Below, in pieces: positions 22,691 through 34,602 of a DNA stretch of 64,000 bases (within the stretch, counting starts at the first letter, position 1; every line of letters starts with the position of its first letter). The notes beneath the pieces are model-generated. The model was not told where the DNA came from and searched no databases. It was given only the letters and a program-made list of their open reading frames with translations. The DNA comes from Spongilla lacustris (Eukaryota; Porifera; Demospongiae; Spongillida; Spongillidae). The stretch spans positions 1,597,856-1,661,855 of the forward strand of contig OX442430.1 of the NCBI GenBank assembly GCA_949361645.1, written 5' to 3'. A program made the translations under genes and the position numbers.

Positions 22691-23510
22691 TCAGTGCTAA
22701 TGTCGGCAACAGCCATCCTCTCTAGGATAGCTCCTCCACCATAGAGCTGAATACTGTGATGTGTAAATACCACAAGTATTAATAATTATTGTAATTATAT
22801 TACCTCCAAATTTTATTATACCAGTATAGCAGTTCTTAGTAGTAAGCAAACTTTGGTGAAGGACAAACAAAGAACAGTTCAAAGCCAATTTTTTTATACT
22901 TTGTAGTGTGATTAGTAAGTAACCATTGGGTCCTGATGTATAATACATCTTTGGGCCTCTGGCCATATTAATCCCAAAGTGTGACATTTTCATTTCTCAA
23001 GCTTGTTTACATCCACAACAATGAAGCAGTCAATCACCAGCCCAGGAAATCTGTAGGATGCCTATATATGGAGAACTTTTAGCTTTTGCAACAACTGTCT
23101 GCACAAGTACTAGTAACATTGCAGCAACACGTAACCCTCCTTATCATTAATGCTTTCCACAATTGTAGTAGGACCATACCCTCTTCCAACCTCAGTGCAC
23201 TTCAGTATAGACATGACAGGAGGCTTGCGGTATGTTCCCCATGCGCCCCCCTCATTTCTCATCTTGGCTATGGCTTGGTCACACTGAGCCAAATCAGCTG
23301 CTTCATCAAATAGTGGCTTGGCCAGGGCAATTCAGGAGACTCCCAATGTTCTATATATAGATATGTTACAGATCACCTAGGCCATCACGCTTGTGCATAC
23401 AAGTGAGATGTTGTGTACCATCGTGTGGGAAGTGTTTGCTGAACGTATCTTGTTTTAGGGTCAAAGTTGACGTAAACATCACTCACCCTTAGATCATAGC
23501 CACTCAAGGC
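22691..23510. other. No gene recognised
   Basis: A minus-strand frame at 23110-23325 (FDEAADLAQCDQAIAKMRN ... TYRKPPVMSIL) looks somewhat protein-like, but no family or compatible splice partners were found. Confidence 0.3.
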
Positions 23511-24472
23511 TTATGGAGGGTCATGCCCTAGGTTCAGTACATTATGGAGGAGGTCATGCCCTAGGTCCAGTACATTATGGAGGGTCACGCCCTAGGTCCA
23601 GTACATTATGGAGGGTCATGCCCTAGGTCCAGTACATTATGGAGGGTCATGCCCTAGGTCCAGTACATTATGGAGGCTCATGCCCTAGGTCCAGTACATT
23701 ATGGAGGGTCACGCCCTAGGTCCAGTACATTATGGAGGGTCATGCCCTAGGTCCAGTACATTATGGAGGGTCACGCCCTAGGTCCAGTACATTATGGAGG
23801 GTCATGCCCTAGGTCCAGTACATTATGGAGGGTCACGCCCTAGGTCCAGTACATTATGGAGGGTCATGCCCTAGGTCCAGTACATTATGGAGGGTCATGC
23901 CCTAGGTTCAGTACATTATGGAGGGTCACGCCCTAGGTCCAGTACATTATGAAGTGTCACGCCCTAGGTCCAGTACATTATGGAGGGTCATGCCCTAGGT
24001 CCAGTACACTATGGAGGGTCACGCCCTAGGTCCAGTACACTATGGAGGGTCACGCCCTAGGTCCAGTACATTATGGAGGGTCATGCCCTAGGTCCAGTAC
24101 ACTATGGAGGGTCACGCCCTAGGTCCAGTACATTATGGAGGGTCATGCCCTAGGTCCAGTACATTATGGAGGGTCATGCCCTAGGTCCAGTACATTATGG
24201 AGGGTCATGCCCTAGGTCCAGTACATTATGGAGGGTCATGCCCTAGGTCCAGTACATTATGGAGGGTCACGCCCTAGGTCCAGTACATTATGGAGGGTCA
24301 TGCCCTAGGTCCAGTACATTATGGAGGGTCACGCCCTAGGTCCAGTACATTATGGAGGGTCATGCCCTAGGTCCAGTACATTATGGAGGGTCATGCCCTA
24401 GGTCCAGTACATTATGGAGGGTCACGCCCTAGGTCCAGTACATTATGGAGGGTCATGCCCCTATAGGTCCAG
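23511..24472 (+). repeat. 31-bp satellite, about 31 units
   Basis: Unit: TATGGAGGGTCAYGCCC followed by TAGGTCCAGTACAT. Units are nearly identical; the main variable position is CACGCC versus CATGCC, with rare GTTCAG, ACACTATG and TGAAGTG variants. The first unit carries an extra GGA and the last reads CCCCTATAGG. No ORF. Recently homogenised tandem satellite. Confidence 0.97.
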
Positions 24473-24835
24473 TACCTAAATTCAAGTATCAGTACTAGAT
24501 AAGAAAACCTGTCCATGAATAATTATAATATACACATGTGCAAGCACAGATGAAAATATTGGAAAAGGTTTTATTTGATTTTACAGTGAAATATGGCATG
24601 GAGTGAATCCTGCAACCCTTGTGCTAGGGTCCACTACATAAGCATGGACATGCTCCACTACAAATCCACACAAAGCAATAGCTTCCGCTGCACATATGAT
24701 TCAAGAACGCTCAAGTCATGAATAAAAACTTTCGATTAGTTAGAAACAATGCTGAAATGAAAACAAATCCTATATTTAGCACCCTTTGACCTGGTTGGAG
24801 TCCACCATGTGCTTGTGTATGGCGATGTGTACATG

Positions 24836-25290
24836 TGTGTGCTTATGTAAGGTGTTGTGTACATGTGTGGTGGTGTGTACACGTGTGGTGGTGTGTACAT
24901 GTGTGGTGGTGTGTACATGTGTGGTGGTGTGTACATGTGTGGTGGTGTGTACATGTGTGGTGGTGTGTACATGTGTGGTGGTGTGTACATGTGTGGTGGT
25001 GTGTACATGTGTGGTATTGTGCACACATGTGGTGGTGTGTACATTTGTGGTGGTGTGTACATGTGTGGTGGTGTGTACATGTGTGGTGGTGTGTACATGT
25101 GTGGTGGTGTGTACATGTGTGGTGGTGTGTACATGTGTGGTAGTGTGTACACGTGTGGTGGTGTGTACATTTGTGGTGGTGTGTACATTTGTGGTGGTGT
25201 GTACATGTGTGGTGGTGTGTACATGTGTGGTGGTGTGTACACGTGTGGTGATGTGTACATGTGTTTGCTTATGTATGGTGGTGTGTACGT
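24836..25290. repeat. 18-bp minisatellite, about 24 units
   Basis: Unit GTGTACATGTGTGGTGGT with ACG, ATT and GTA variants. Because 18 is a multiple of three, it makes long repetitive ORFs in several frames on both strands. These are artefacts. Confidence 0.95.
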
Positions 25291-25299
25291 GTATGTGCT

Positions 25300-26610
25300 T
25301 ATGTATGCTGAGCACACCGCCATACATAAACACACACTTACATGTGCACACTACACACGTAAGTAAAAGATGAAGGTGGAGAACAAACTACCTCTGGAAG
25401 ATAGCATATGCATGTGACTCATCATGATCATAGATATTATAGTAGAAGGATTGGAAACATGGCCGATTAACATCATTGAGTACTGTACAAAAAATCAAGC
25501 TGCATTCTTGTGCTCATATCCAATATACAGGCATCGAAATAGATACTCGAGTCCACCAATCTCCGAAGATTTAGATCATGCACTGAAGCAGCTAACAGCA
25601 GCAGGCAGCTAGCTGGAACTTAGGCGTCCTTTAATACCTTAAAAATGGTAAGGGATTTTATCTAGGGTATTAGGGCAGGTGTGTCAGTAAGGGCTTGGAA
25701 ACTAAGTCTACATCAGTGTGACTGATATATTGTGTGTAATTGAACTCTTGTGCCACTGATATCATGTTTATAGTAGTATTGTTAGTTAAATAAGTTAATC
25801 CGTGAGAGTGAACCCTAGAGCGGATATAGGAAATCCAGAGAATGTTGCTTTGTTTATAATTGAGCCCTTGTCATGCTACTGATATTATATGCAAGTTTCT
25901 AGCACTGATATTATATGCATGTTTCTAGCAGTTGTGTTAACTAAATATTGCTTAAGTGAGCTAAGTCTACACTAGTCGGTCGGCATTTTATGGCGTGTAA
26001 TAACATATATTACGTCATGGCACGCGAACCTATCTATAACGTACGGATCGAGTAGACTTCCCGCCAACAATTAACGCATGAGCAGTTTAAATTCATTAAC
26101 CATTATCGTAGCTGCCACATCGTTGTGTCAGAGACGTACTGTGCCTTTTGCAGCATGCAGTAAAAGAGATAAAACGATACAACGAAAATCACACAACAAA
26201 AAAAAAAAAATGTAAGGAATTATGAACGATTGATATACCACTTACATCCTGGTACGGACTGAAATCAGTCTGGTCTGTATGTAGGTGCAAGATCACTTGT
26301 AAAATCAATTATGGTATTTGATCTATTAATTAATTAATTAATTAATTTTTTTTGCTGTCGATCATATGTGATATGTACTTAACCCTTCAACCGCCGCCAA
26401 TAGCAGGCTGCCCACAAATATGGCCCGGCTGAACGAGCGTATTGTCGCAAGTTAGCGCGTATAGTACTGCATGTAATACGATTTTGAAGAACGGCGCGCA
26501 GCAGCGCGCTCGAGATTTACGACAATACCGTACGAGACATTTTTTTTGGTGTGGGCGGAGGCTAACGGTGATCGCTATACACTTGACCACGGAACTTTGA
26601 AAAAAAAAAA
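25300..26610. other. Intergenic, no gene recognised
   Basis: A 62-codon ORF at 25424-25612 ends plausibly (ISEDLDHALKQLTAAGS) but has no recognised family or partner exons. (TTAA)n-like sequence lies at 26324-26346. Confidence 0.35.
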
Positions 26611-26615
26611 AAACG

Positions 26616-26698
26616 ATTGGCTCACGTGGTATTGCATAGCCCACAGGATGCGTGTACATTCCTAAGCTGTTCTTGAAAACTTCGTATGCCTTATAAAA
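26616..26698 (+). promoter_or_regulatory. Putative promoter of the phosphatidyltransferase gene
   Basis: ATTGG (inverted CCAAT) at 26616-26620, an E-box CACGTG at 26623-26628 and a TATA-like TATAAAA at about 26692-26698. The TATA lies about 155 bp before the ATG. Spacing is plausible; function is inferred. Confidence 0.4.
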
Positions 26699-26852
26699 GT
26701 AACGCCGGTAACCTAAGCGGTCGGCCTATACACCTCATGATCAGAAGTCATTCCGACACCTCTGCTGAATGTGCATGGACGGCCTCACTCTATAGCAGAT
26801 AGCGGTCGACCCTTTCTCTACTTCTGCCTGCAGCATTTACAACCCGTTGACA

Positions 26853-27644
26853 ATGCAGGCTCCCGCACAACTAGTAGGTCAACGACGCACGGATGTGGAC
26901 AAGCATGCGCACAATGACGCAGTGCACTGGCAGGTTTACGTCGGTAAGAAGTGGATCGCTGAAGACGAGTCGGAGTCCAGCAAGAAGTTGGAGAACTCCC
27001 GCGGAATGGCGGACATCATTGCCTACTACGCCAACATCGTGGGTGTAGCGAGGGTGGTACTGGCGATGGTGGCTGCTGGCACTATCTACCTCGACTGGCC
27101 TCTTACCACTGCGACAATGCTCTTGGCCTCGACGCTGCTGGACTGGATCGACGGCCCGCTGGCGCGAATATACAACCAATCCACTATCTTCGGTGCCGGA
27201 CTCGATTGGTTTGCAGATCTCCTGGTGCAGATGTTAATTATGTTGTGGTGGGCGCGCCTGGATCCCTCCGTACTTCCGTGGCAGTTTGCCCTGATGGCAT
27301 TGGAGGTTGCCCTGTGCATTGTTGATTCTTCCATGATAGCTAAGGGTTGGTATCCCTGCCGTCCACGCAACGGATTTAAAGACCATTTTTATCGCATACT
27401 GAACTGGGTCACCCCGGGTGCCGGGACATGGACGCGATTCGGAACGTTTCTGTGGCTGTCGGATCCGGTGTGCAGCCTAGGATGGTGCCTCCATCTCACC
27501 TGGCGCCACACCCCTCTCCATCCTCTCACCAACGCGGTTATATTGGCAACTCGATGGGTACTGGTCATCCCATCTGTGCTGCACTGGTGGGGAGAGCTCG
27601 CCCAGTTCTGCTTCCTCTTGAGCAACTGGAGAGAACAGGAATGA
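26853..27644 (+). CDS. CDP-alcohol phosphatidyltransferase, phosphatidylinositol-synthase-like
   Basis: Intronless ORF of 263 residues from the ATG at 26853; the frame also opens six bases earlier at a TTG. The full CDP-alcohol phosphatidyltransferase signature D-x2-DG-x2-AR-x8-G-x3-D-x3-D is present as DWIDGPLAR, then eight residues, then GAGLDWFAD, around residues 93-117. This motif binds Mg2+ and CDP-diacylglycerol. The flanking YYANIVGVARVVLAM before it and NQSTIFGAGLD resemble phosphatidylinositol synthase (YARI, NQGTRFGAMLD), which joins CDP-diacylglycerol to inositol in the ER. Several hydrophobic segments follow. It is longer than typical CDIPT (about 213) because of a 50-residue hydrophilic N-terminus. 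The C-terminal half is divergent, so the acceptor alcohol is uncertain. Lack of introns could reflect an old retrocopy, but there is no poly-A trace. Confidence 0.85.
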   Translation: MQAPAQLVGQRRTDVDKHAHNDAVHWQVYVGKKWIAEDESESSKKLENSRGMADIIAYYANIVGVARVVLAMVAAGTIYLDWPLTTATMLLASTLLDWIDGPLARIYNQSTIFGAGLDWFADLLVQMLIMLWWARLDPSVLPWQFALMALEVALCIVDSSMIAKGWYPCRPRNGFKDHFYRILNWVTPGAGTWTRFGTFLWLSDPVCSLGWCLHLTWRHTPLHPLTNAVILATRWVLVIPSVLHWWGELAQFCFLLSNWREQE

Positions 27645-27970
27645 ATAGTATTTAGCTGCAGCAGTAGTACAGCTCTCGTAGCTGTATTAAATTTGATATT
27701 TACATAAAGTTCATGAGAACAAGGAATTACGCCAATTATGAATCAATTACATTAATGTATGCAATATTATAGAACCACAATTAGCAAGTTCAATTAAGAA
27801 ATAGTATGACAGGAAGCATAATTACTGTTGTACTGTAATACATTGAATTTATTTCCTTACACTTACTCAATAATAGCCTTCGATGTACATCTAACCCAAT
27901 TAAATATTTTCTTATTCTATTATTACCTAACTTAGCCCAATCTTGTCTAAACCTTTACCTTCTAACACCC
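27645..27970. other. 3' flank of phosphatidyltransferase
   Basis: AT-rich, non-coding; presumably 3' UTR and intergenic sequence. Confidence 0.4.
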
Positions 27971-27972
27971 AT

Positions 27973-27987
27973 CATGGGCGTACGCAA

Positions 27988-28023
<36 letters not shown>

Positions 28024-28361
28024 TGGGTTCGAACGACCCCCCCTCCCCAAAACGAGGTCACCATCACCCTTACTATTTGTTGATTACTCCACTTGAATTT
28101 ACTACATACGCTTGCATATACGTACGAAAGTGCGTATCAGGGGCGGATACAGTGAGGGGGGCGGGTTGTGGGTTGCAAACCCCCCCCCCCCCCCCCATTT
28201 TGTGCAAAATACTTTTTTGTTTGCATGAAGTTTCACGCCCCACCCCATTGAATCGGCCGAATCACGTAATCCATAATTTTGCGTGACGAAAGGTCACCTT
28301 TTAACCTTTTATAAAATTTTGACCCCCCCCCCCTTTCCCCCGAAGGCTGCGTACGCCCATG
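27973..28361. mobile_element. G-rich MITE with 14-bp TIRs
   Basis: CATGGGCGTACGCA at 27973-27986 is exactly complementary to TGCGTACGCCCATG at 28348-28361. A G run of about 30 follows the left TIR and C runs precede the right one. Flanks CCCAT and CACAT are an imperfect possible target duplication. Inside, 28139 onward carries CAGGGGCGGATACAG, the terminus of another G-rich family, and 28248-28262 holds the TTCGGCCGATTCAA core in reverse. About 390 bp, non-coding; probably hAT-related. Confidence 0.7.
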
Positions 28362-28420
28362 CACATGTACCCAAACACAAACACTCACATGCACACAGAC
28401 ACATATACACACTCACACAC

Positions 28421-28632
<212 letters not shown>

Positions 28633-29098
28633 TACACACACAGCTTCTGATTTAATCAGTTTGTTATGGCTGTTAGACGTCTTTCTACGGAAAAAATTCC
28701 ATGTTAACCACACAGAGATCATTACATGTACAGTAGCAGTGTTGTTAGGTAGTGATTGGAAGGAGAGGTGATAGGGACAGGTACTTGGCTGCTGTTCAGA
28801 TGTTTGACACACACCTGGCACCTATGAGCATCACTTCTTCCTGCTTTGTCACATAATGCTTGAATTATGTCATACAATGTATGCACACAATATGGTTTTC
28901 AATCAGCTGAACGCATACTGTAGCGAGATAGATTGCTTGGTCCTGTATTATTCCTACTGTGGGGGTACCTCATACATGTTTGAGTCATCCAGTAATCCGG
29001 TCACTATACTAGTACTGTACAGCTCTCAAGTAACCATTACTACCTCCATAGAATGCTCCCCCAAAGAACAACTACAGAGAGGTCTATCCATGGCCATG

Positions 29099-29678
29099 CC
29101 CCCCCCCTCTCCCCCCTCCCCCCCTCCCCCCCTCCCCCCTCCCCCCCCTCCCCCCCCTCCCCCCCCTCCCCCCTCCCCCCCCTCCCCCCCTCCCCCCCCT
29201 CCCCCCCTCCCCCCCTCACCCCCTCCCCCCCTCCCCCCCCTCCCCCCCCTCCCCCCCTCCCCCCTCCCCCCCCTCCCCCTCCCCCCCTCCCCCCCCTCCC
29301 CCCCTCCCCCCCTCCCCCCCTCCCCCCCTCCCCCCTCCCCCCTCCCCCCCTCCCCCCTCCCCCCTCCCCCCTCCCCCCTCCCCCCTCCCCCCTCCCCCCT
29401 CCCCCCTCCCCCCCCCTCCCCCCTCCCCCCCTCCCCCCCCTCCCCCCTCCCCCCTCCCCCCCTCCCCCCCTCCCCCCCTCCCCCCCTCCCCCCCTCCCCC
29501 CCTCCCCCCCTCCCCCCCTCCTCCCCCCTCCCTCCCCTCCCCCCTCCCCCCCTCCCCCCCTCCCCCCCTCCCCCCCTCCCCCCCTCCCCCCCTCCCCCCC
29601 CTCCCCCCTCCCCCCTCCTCCCCTCCCCCTCCCCCCTCCCCCCCTCCCCCCCTCCCCCCTCCCCCCCTCCCCCCCCCC
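29099..29678. repeat. C-rich minisatellite (CCCCCCT)n
   Basis: About 580 bp of only C and T apart from one A near 29218. Spacing varies: 6-, 7-, 8- and 10-bp units. Proline/serine/leucine ORFs across it are artefacts. The G-rich complement could form quadruplexes. Confidence 0.95.
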
Positions 29679-29784
29679 AGTTCCTCTACTTAAGGGGCTA
29701 CATCAAACCAAAGAGTTTCAAACCATTGGTTTAAAATTTTGATGGTTTGAAGAGCAAACCTAATTATGAAACCATAATCATTAC

Positions 29785-31600
29785 TAATAATAATAATAAT
29801 AACTTTTATATTACGGACGTAAAATACACAACTAACTACACCACACATCTAAATCTACAATGCACTTCTACTCAACATCGCTCTTGAGTTGGCCTTTATT
29901 AGGGACATGTTCAGACGACCATATAGATTTAAAATCACTCTGGACATCGTTTGGTTGGTTTTGATGCAGAGCCTGCAGGCCAAACGTGAGATGGTACGTT
30001 GTGCTTCTATGCCCCATGCACCATAGGCTTCCACTGCTAAGGGCACACAGATCCATTCAAGTTCTTCACACTTTGGATCATTTTCAATGTGCTTTCGGAC
30101 TTCAGCAGATGCAGCTGCTGACCCCCCTGTGAATCCCGCTTCGGCAATGACATTTGAGTTAAGCGGTGAAATCACAGTGAGGTCTAGGGCTGCTGGTCTG
30201 CTGCAGAACCAGTTGGGAACCAAAATGTCAGCTGGCCTAGTGCGGCGGTTGTCATGGTTCAATACACTTCCAGCTTCACATTGAACACTTATGCCTGCCC
30301 GACGAAACGATTCAGCCAGTATGTCTCTGATATTGTCGTGTCTTATGACAACGTCTCCCCCTCTCTTACAAGTTGTTGCATGGTGCCCCAAAGGATCTAA
30401 GGAATGGTCATAGCACAAAGAACATTGAGACCCTGCTGATGTATCCATGCCAAGCCACCATTTGATAGCTATATGGTACTCTTCAGGGTCAAGGTGCAAA
30501 CACTGACCAGGCGTTGGTATCCATGAGGAGGAATGTGGTGCTGATACAGATAACAGCCTTGCCTTGTCGGCTAGTGAACTCTTGTTAAGTAGACACTTGA
30601 ACTGAACGTCCTCAATGTTAGATGACAGCTTCTTCTGACAACACTTTGTATGCACTACATCCGTAACTGTTGATGGAGTCTCAAGTGAAATACTTTGATT
30701 GTACATGTCTAAAGCATAATTCAGGTGAGTACTATGAATGGATGCAGTGCCTTAAGCACTAAGAGAAGCTATATATGCTGCTGGAGAGTGAAGAGCTAGA
30801 GATTTTAAGCCAAGGCCCCCATAAGAGAGGCTTAGTTGAGCCTGGTCCCAATTAGCATCAGATGGGTCTAAGGCCAGGCACTCTGTGAAACTTTGCCTTA
30901 CATTGTTGTCAAATAAGGCAAGCTCCTTAGCGGCTAGAGCTGGGGGTGTTGTCCTTGCTATGTGGGAGAGCTTGCAAAATCCTCCACAAAAGCGAAGAAG
31001 GATGAGAGCTACACGAGGATCTTGTGATCCTACACTTTCAAGGGATTCCAAAAGCTTTACAGCCATTGCACGCTTAGATGAAATAAATGCTGAACAGTGT
31101 TGGAAGTCACCGATGGGAACACCCAGGATGACCAGGTTTGGCTCAGTTGATGTCTTCATCTGTGATGGAAACAGAGCAAAGTCTGCATTCTGGCTAAACA
31201 GTTCGCATTTTGAATGGTTGATGTGGAGCCCAAGTTGGGGGCCCAATTCTTCCAGGATATGAAGGGCATGTCTGACAGCCACCACAGAACCAGCTATGGC
31301 ACCATCATCCAAGTACCAACGATGCAAGAGCAAATCAGTACAACGGCTATCTTTATAAATGGAGATGACAACTTTCTGTAGCACCAAGGCATAAAGTAAG
31401 GGACCAAGAGGGTCACCCTGTTGCACCCCCTGTTCGGATGTCAGAATGCCTAACTGGTGCCAGAGATATGGGTGTTGGCCATAGCACCAACTGACCCAAG
31501 GTAACAATTCCGGAAAGTGGTTTGCACATTCCTCTAGGATAGCCTGACGAGAGACCATGTTAATCATTACTTTGAATAAAAATTTGTTTGTACTTCAAAC
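29785..31600 (-). mobile_element. 5'-truncated non-LTR retrotransposon
   Basis: Minus-strand element whose coding region opens in the middle of a reverse transcriptase domain (5' truncation) and whose 3' end runs into a (TTA)n tail at 29785-29801. Truncation at the 5' end plus a microsatellite tail are the hallmarks of target-primed non-LTR insertion. Fragments of the same family occur at 21.6-22.7 and 37.7-38.0 kb. Confidence 0.8.
29855..31567 (-). pseudogene. Reverse transcriptase with C-terminal zinc and nuclease-like domains, one in-frame stop
   Basis: One frame from 31567 to 29855, about 570 codons, broken by a single TAA at 30752-30754 after AAYIASLSA; the downstream part continues in the same frame. 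RT motifs: GVQQGDPLGPLLYALVLQ, then the catalytic box WYLDDGAIAG, then GLHINHSKCELF. After the RT come a Cys/His cluster (CSLC ... LGHHATTC) and RPADILVPNW, AALDLTVISPL and WICVPLAVEAYGAWG. The Asp pattern of that last part resembles a PD-(D/E)XK nuclease fold, by inspection only. The N-terminal RT motifs are missing. Inactive copy, but almost undecayed. Confidence 0.85.
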
Positions 31601-32640
31601 AAACCCATGTTTGTGATGTTGTCAATAGTGCTCAAGTACCATGATGTCCAGTTTGAAGATGCCTCCATATGCCTGTTGTATCCCTCAAACCCTTCTCACA
31701 TTAGCTGTAGTGCAGACCTGAGTGGGGGGCTGCTGCTGGGGTTACAGTACTAGTATAGTTACAGTACTAGAGTATAGTTACAGTACTGGTATAGTGACCC
31801 GGCTGTGAGTACCATACCACATTTGTGTCTTACTTATAGAGACGAAGTAGGACATGACAAAGCTGTGGTTCCCACCAAGTAGAGATTTGTTTGACCACCA
31901 CCCCACCACCCTCGACAACCTCGCTCAGGTACATGTACTTTTCCAAATGCTTAATTATATATTCTATGCTATAAATGGAAGATATTATTCACAGTTAATT
32001 CACAGACAGCATCCCCTGACTAGTTAGCTCGTATGCACAACAGGTCCACACCACAGCTACCATGGCAACAGGGTTCTTAGGGCCCAGAGGGGACACAGTA
32101 ACAGAGCTTCACCTATAGCTGCATGTTAGTCTCCCATGCCAGACCTATACTTAACTTTGATTGCTCATAATGGACTGGGGAGAAGAAGAATATCGATCGT
32201 CAATACTAAATTTCACAGGGGTGCATCCAGGATTTTGGGGGTGGGGGTGGGGGAGAAGTGACAGGTGAGTGTGGGGAGGGATTCGTCTCTCCCCCTTACT
32301 ATACCACTGTGACCTGACCACAAAAAGGCGACGGAAGAAGCTGATGATCATCAGAAGATGTGCAGCCACCTGCAGAAGACACAAAGGACACAGAAATATC
32401 ATTAGAGGATGAAAATAATATTGATGATTCTAATTATCAACGTCGCATTCTGCCTAAAATTCCCATTGCTTCAAGAACACAAACCAGAACTGGCACCAGC
32501 ATCTGAACACCTGACATATAATTGATGAAACCTTTAAAAAAAGAAATGTATACTATAGCTAGTAACGTGTGTGTAACTCGTGATTCAAATTAATGGCTCG
32601 GTAACAGTACATTTTAAAAACGTACTCCAAGAGAAAGTAA
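31601..32640. other. Intergenic with a degenerate G-rich TIR
   Basis: Near 32216, CAGGGGTGCATCCAGGATTT resembles the terminus of the element at 35114 and is followed by a GGGGGT-rich stretch; no partner end found. No supported gene. Confidence 0.4.
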
Positions 32641-32641
32641 A

Positions 32642-32659
32642 CCAATGCGCGCATGCGCA
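32642..32659 (+). promoter_or_regulatory. CCAAT box and NRF-1-like palindrome upstream of MTHFD2
   Basis: CCAAT at 32642-32646 and GCGCATGCGC at 32649-32658, about 112 bp before the start codon. GCGCATGCGC is the core of the animal NRF-1 site, which controls many nuclear genes for mitochondrial proteins. A match to an established motif; use in this organism is inferred. Confidence 0.5.
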
Positions 32660-32770
32660 GTACACATAAATGCGGATATCTATTGTCAGTTGTACTTATT
32701 GTTGTGAGGTAGTACGAGCATTTAAAATCTCTATGTCGTACGGCAGTACCCATCGCACACGTACACTTGG

Positions 32771-34557
32771 ATGGCGTCCCATCTGTCGACTCACGTAAGA
32801 TCTCACCTCTGTCGCCTATCGTCTACTTGGCTTGCGAGGGCTAGGTCCGAGCTGCCGATCGACTGCTTGCTCTCTAAGCCCGGGCTGAGGGCGCGGTTAG
32901 TGGATGGGAATGTCCTGGCTGATAAGGTAAGAAGAACATATACACACGTGCACGTTGTTGTGAAGAATAGAAGAGACGCTTACAGTAGAAGACATTTATG
33001 TTTATCTCGTAGGTTTGCACGGAGGTGACGTCCGAAATAACCAAGATGGAGGAGTTAGGACGAAGGCCACCTAACCTTACAGTGGTCCTGGTAGGGGACG
33101 AACCCTCCTCTCACACCTACGTTAAGAAAAAGCAAGCTACGGCGAAGAGATGCAGGATGAGCGGTAGGCTTTCTTGTACACGTACAGTACCGCAAATGCG
33201 GAAATCTTAATTAAATATAATTGGTGGCCGGTATTTCTGCCGACTTGTCGCATTCAACTCAAATGTTCAAACGTAATTCTTTAGTTTATTTGATACTTTA
33301 TTCGTTTGTGTTGCATGCGACCAATCACCCCGTGTACATGGGCGCGCCCTACGGGTGGGTGGGTGGGTGGGTGGGGTGCTGACCGCTTTCGGCCGATTCA
33401 ACCAGTGTTGGGGGGGTGGGGGGGGGGGGGGGGGGGGGCGCCATCCCCCCCACCCCCCGGGGACGCCCATAGTGCATGCCGGCCTTAATACACCCTGCAG
33501 GACTCGTTGCATGAATAAGTGTCATTAAAGAGACCTATACTGAAGGCCACCAACGGAAGCCCTTCTACACCTGCAATACACTCACCACAGACCCAATCAT
33601 TCCTATTTTATTTTAATTTTATTCGATGTTTTCTTTAGACGTATCAGGTGAGCCTGAAAATAAATGAGAGACCATGTTGATAAAACACGCTGATTAGCGT
33701 GGTTTACGTAGAAAACCATATTGGCTTCATGCATTAGCTAGCAGTGTACAAATGAAATGTATGTATGTACATTTTTAAAAGTGAACTTACAGCAATGAAT
33801 TAAAATAGATCTATGGTATACCTACATGTACATCTGTTTATAAAATCTCACTAACAACAAGTTCCCACGTGCATGCGGATTCACGCAGACAGCACGCGCA
33901 ATGTAACAAATAGACCATCTTTGTTTCAATTTTATAACGTGTTTAGACTGCTATAGCAGCCAAGCTGTGTCTACAGCTACACCACACACATGCAGAGCAC
34001 GTGCATATGCATGCTACCATTCTCCCTATACATGTACCTATATATATAATTATATATATAATTATAATTATATATATATATTTAATACCAGCGCAAACCA
34101 TTCGCAAGCCTTCATCCATCACTCAAGACGAGTTACTCGAACTGATTGGCAACCTCAACAAGGACCCAATGGTAGATGGGCTTCTTGTTCAACTTCCTCT
34201 TCCAAACCAAATCAACGAAGCCGCCATATGCAACGCAGTGGCTCCAGAGAAGGACGTGGATGGCTTTAATCTTGTTAATATCGGTAAGATTCAGATATAA
34301 ATATATACTGAATACTGAATGGTGTTGTGATTCTACATGTACTCAATATTAGTATAGCTAGGGGAGATAAAAGCTATATATGCCTGATCGACTCCGGTCA
34401 TTGACCACAGCATAAAAAGTTGTATACTACCGCAACTGCAAATCATACAGCAAGTGATTAAGCCAACCGCCCCGGCCCCCAAATGCTTCAGAAAGCATTG
34501 CAGCCAAAAATATGAAACATTTCTCTATTTCAGCGGCGTAGGAAGGAGTTTAAAAGT

Positions 34558-34602
<45 letters not shown>

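Noticed and set aside
23511..24472. CRISPR array
   Set aside because: Units are contiguous and nearly identical with no spacers; a eukaryotic satellite.
24736..25373. Long repetitive Cys/Val/Thr/His/Met ORFs
   Set aside because: Produced by the 18-bp minisatellite, whose length is a multiple of three.
28856..29742. Proline-rich ORFs of 229 and 292 codons
   Set aside because: Products of the C-rich tract; start and end sequence show no domain.
30087..31262. Plus-strand ORFs over the non-LTR element
   Set aside because: Antisense shadows of the reverse transcriptase frame.
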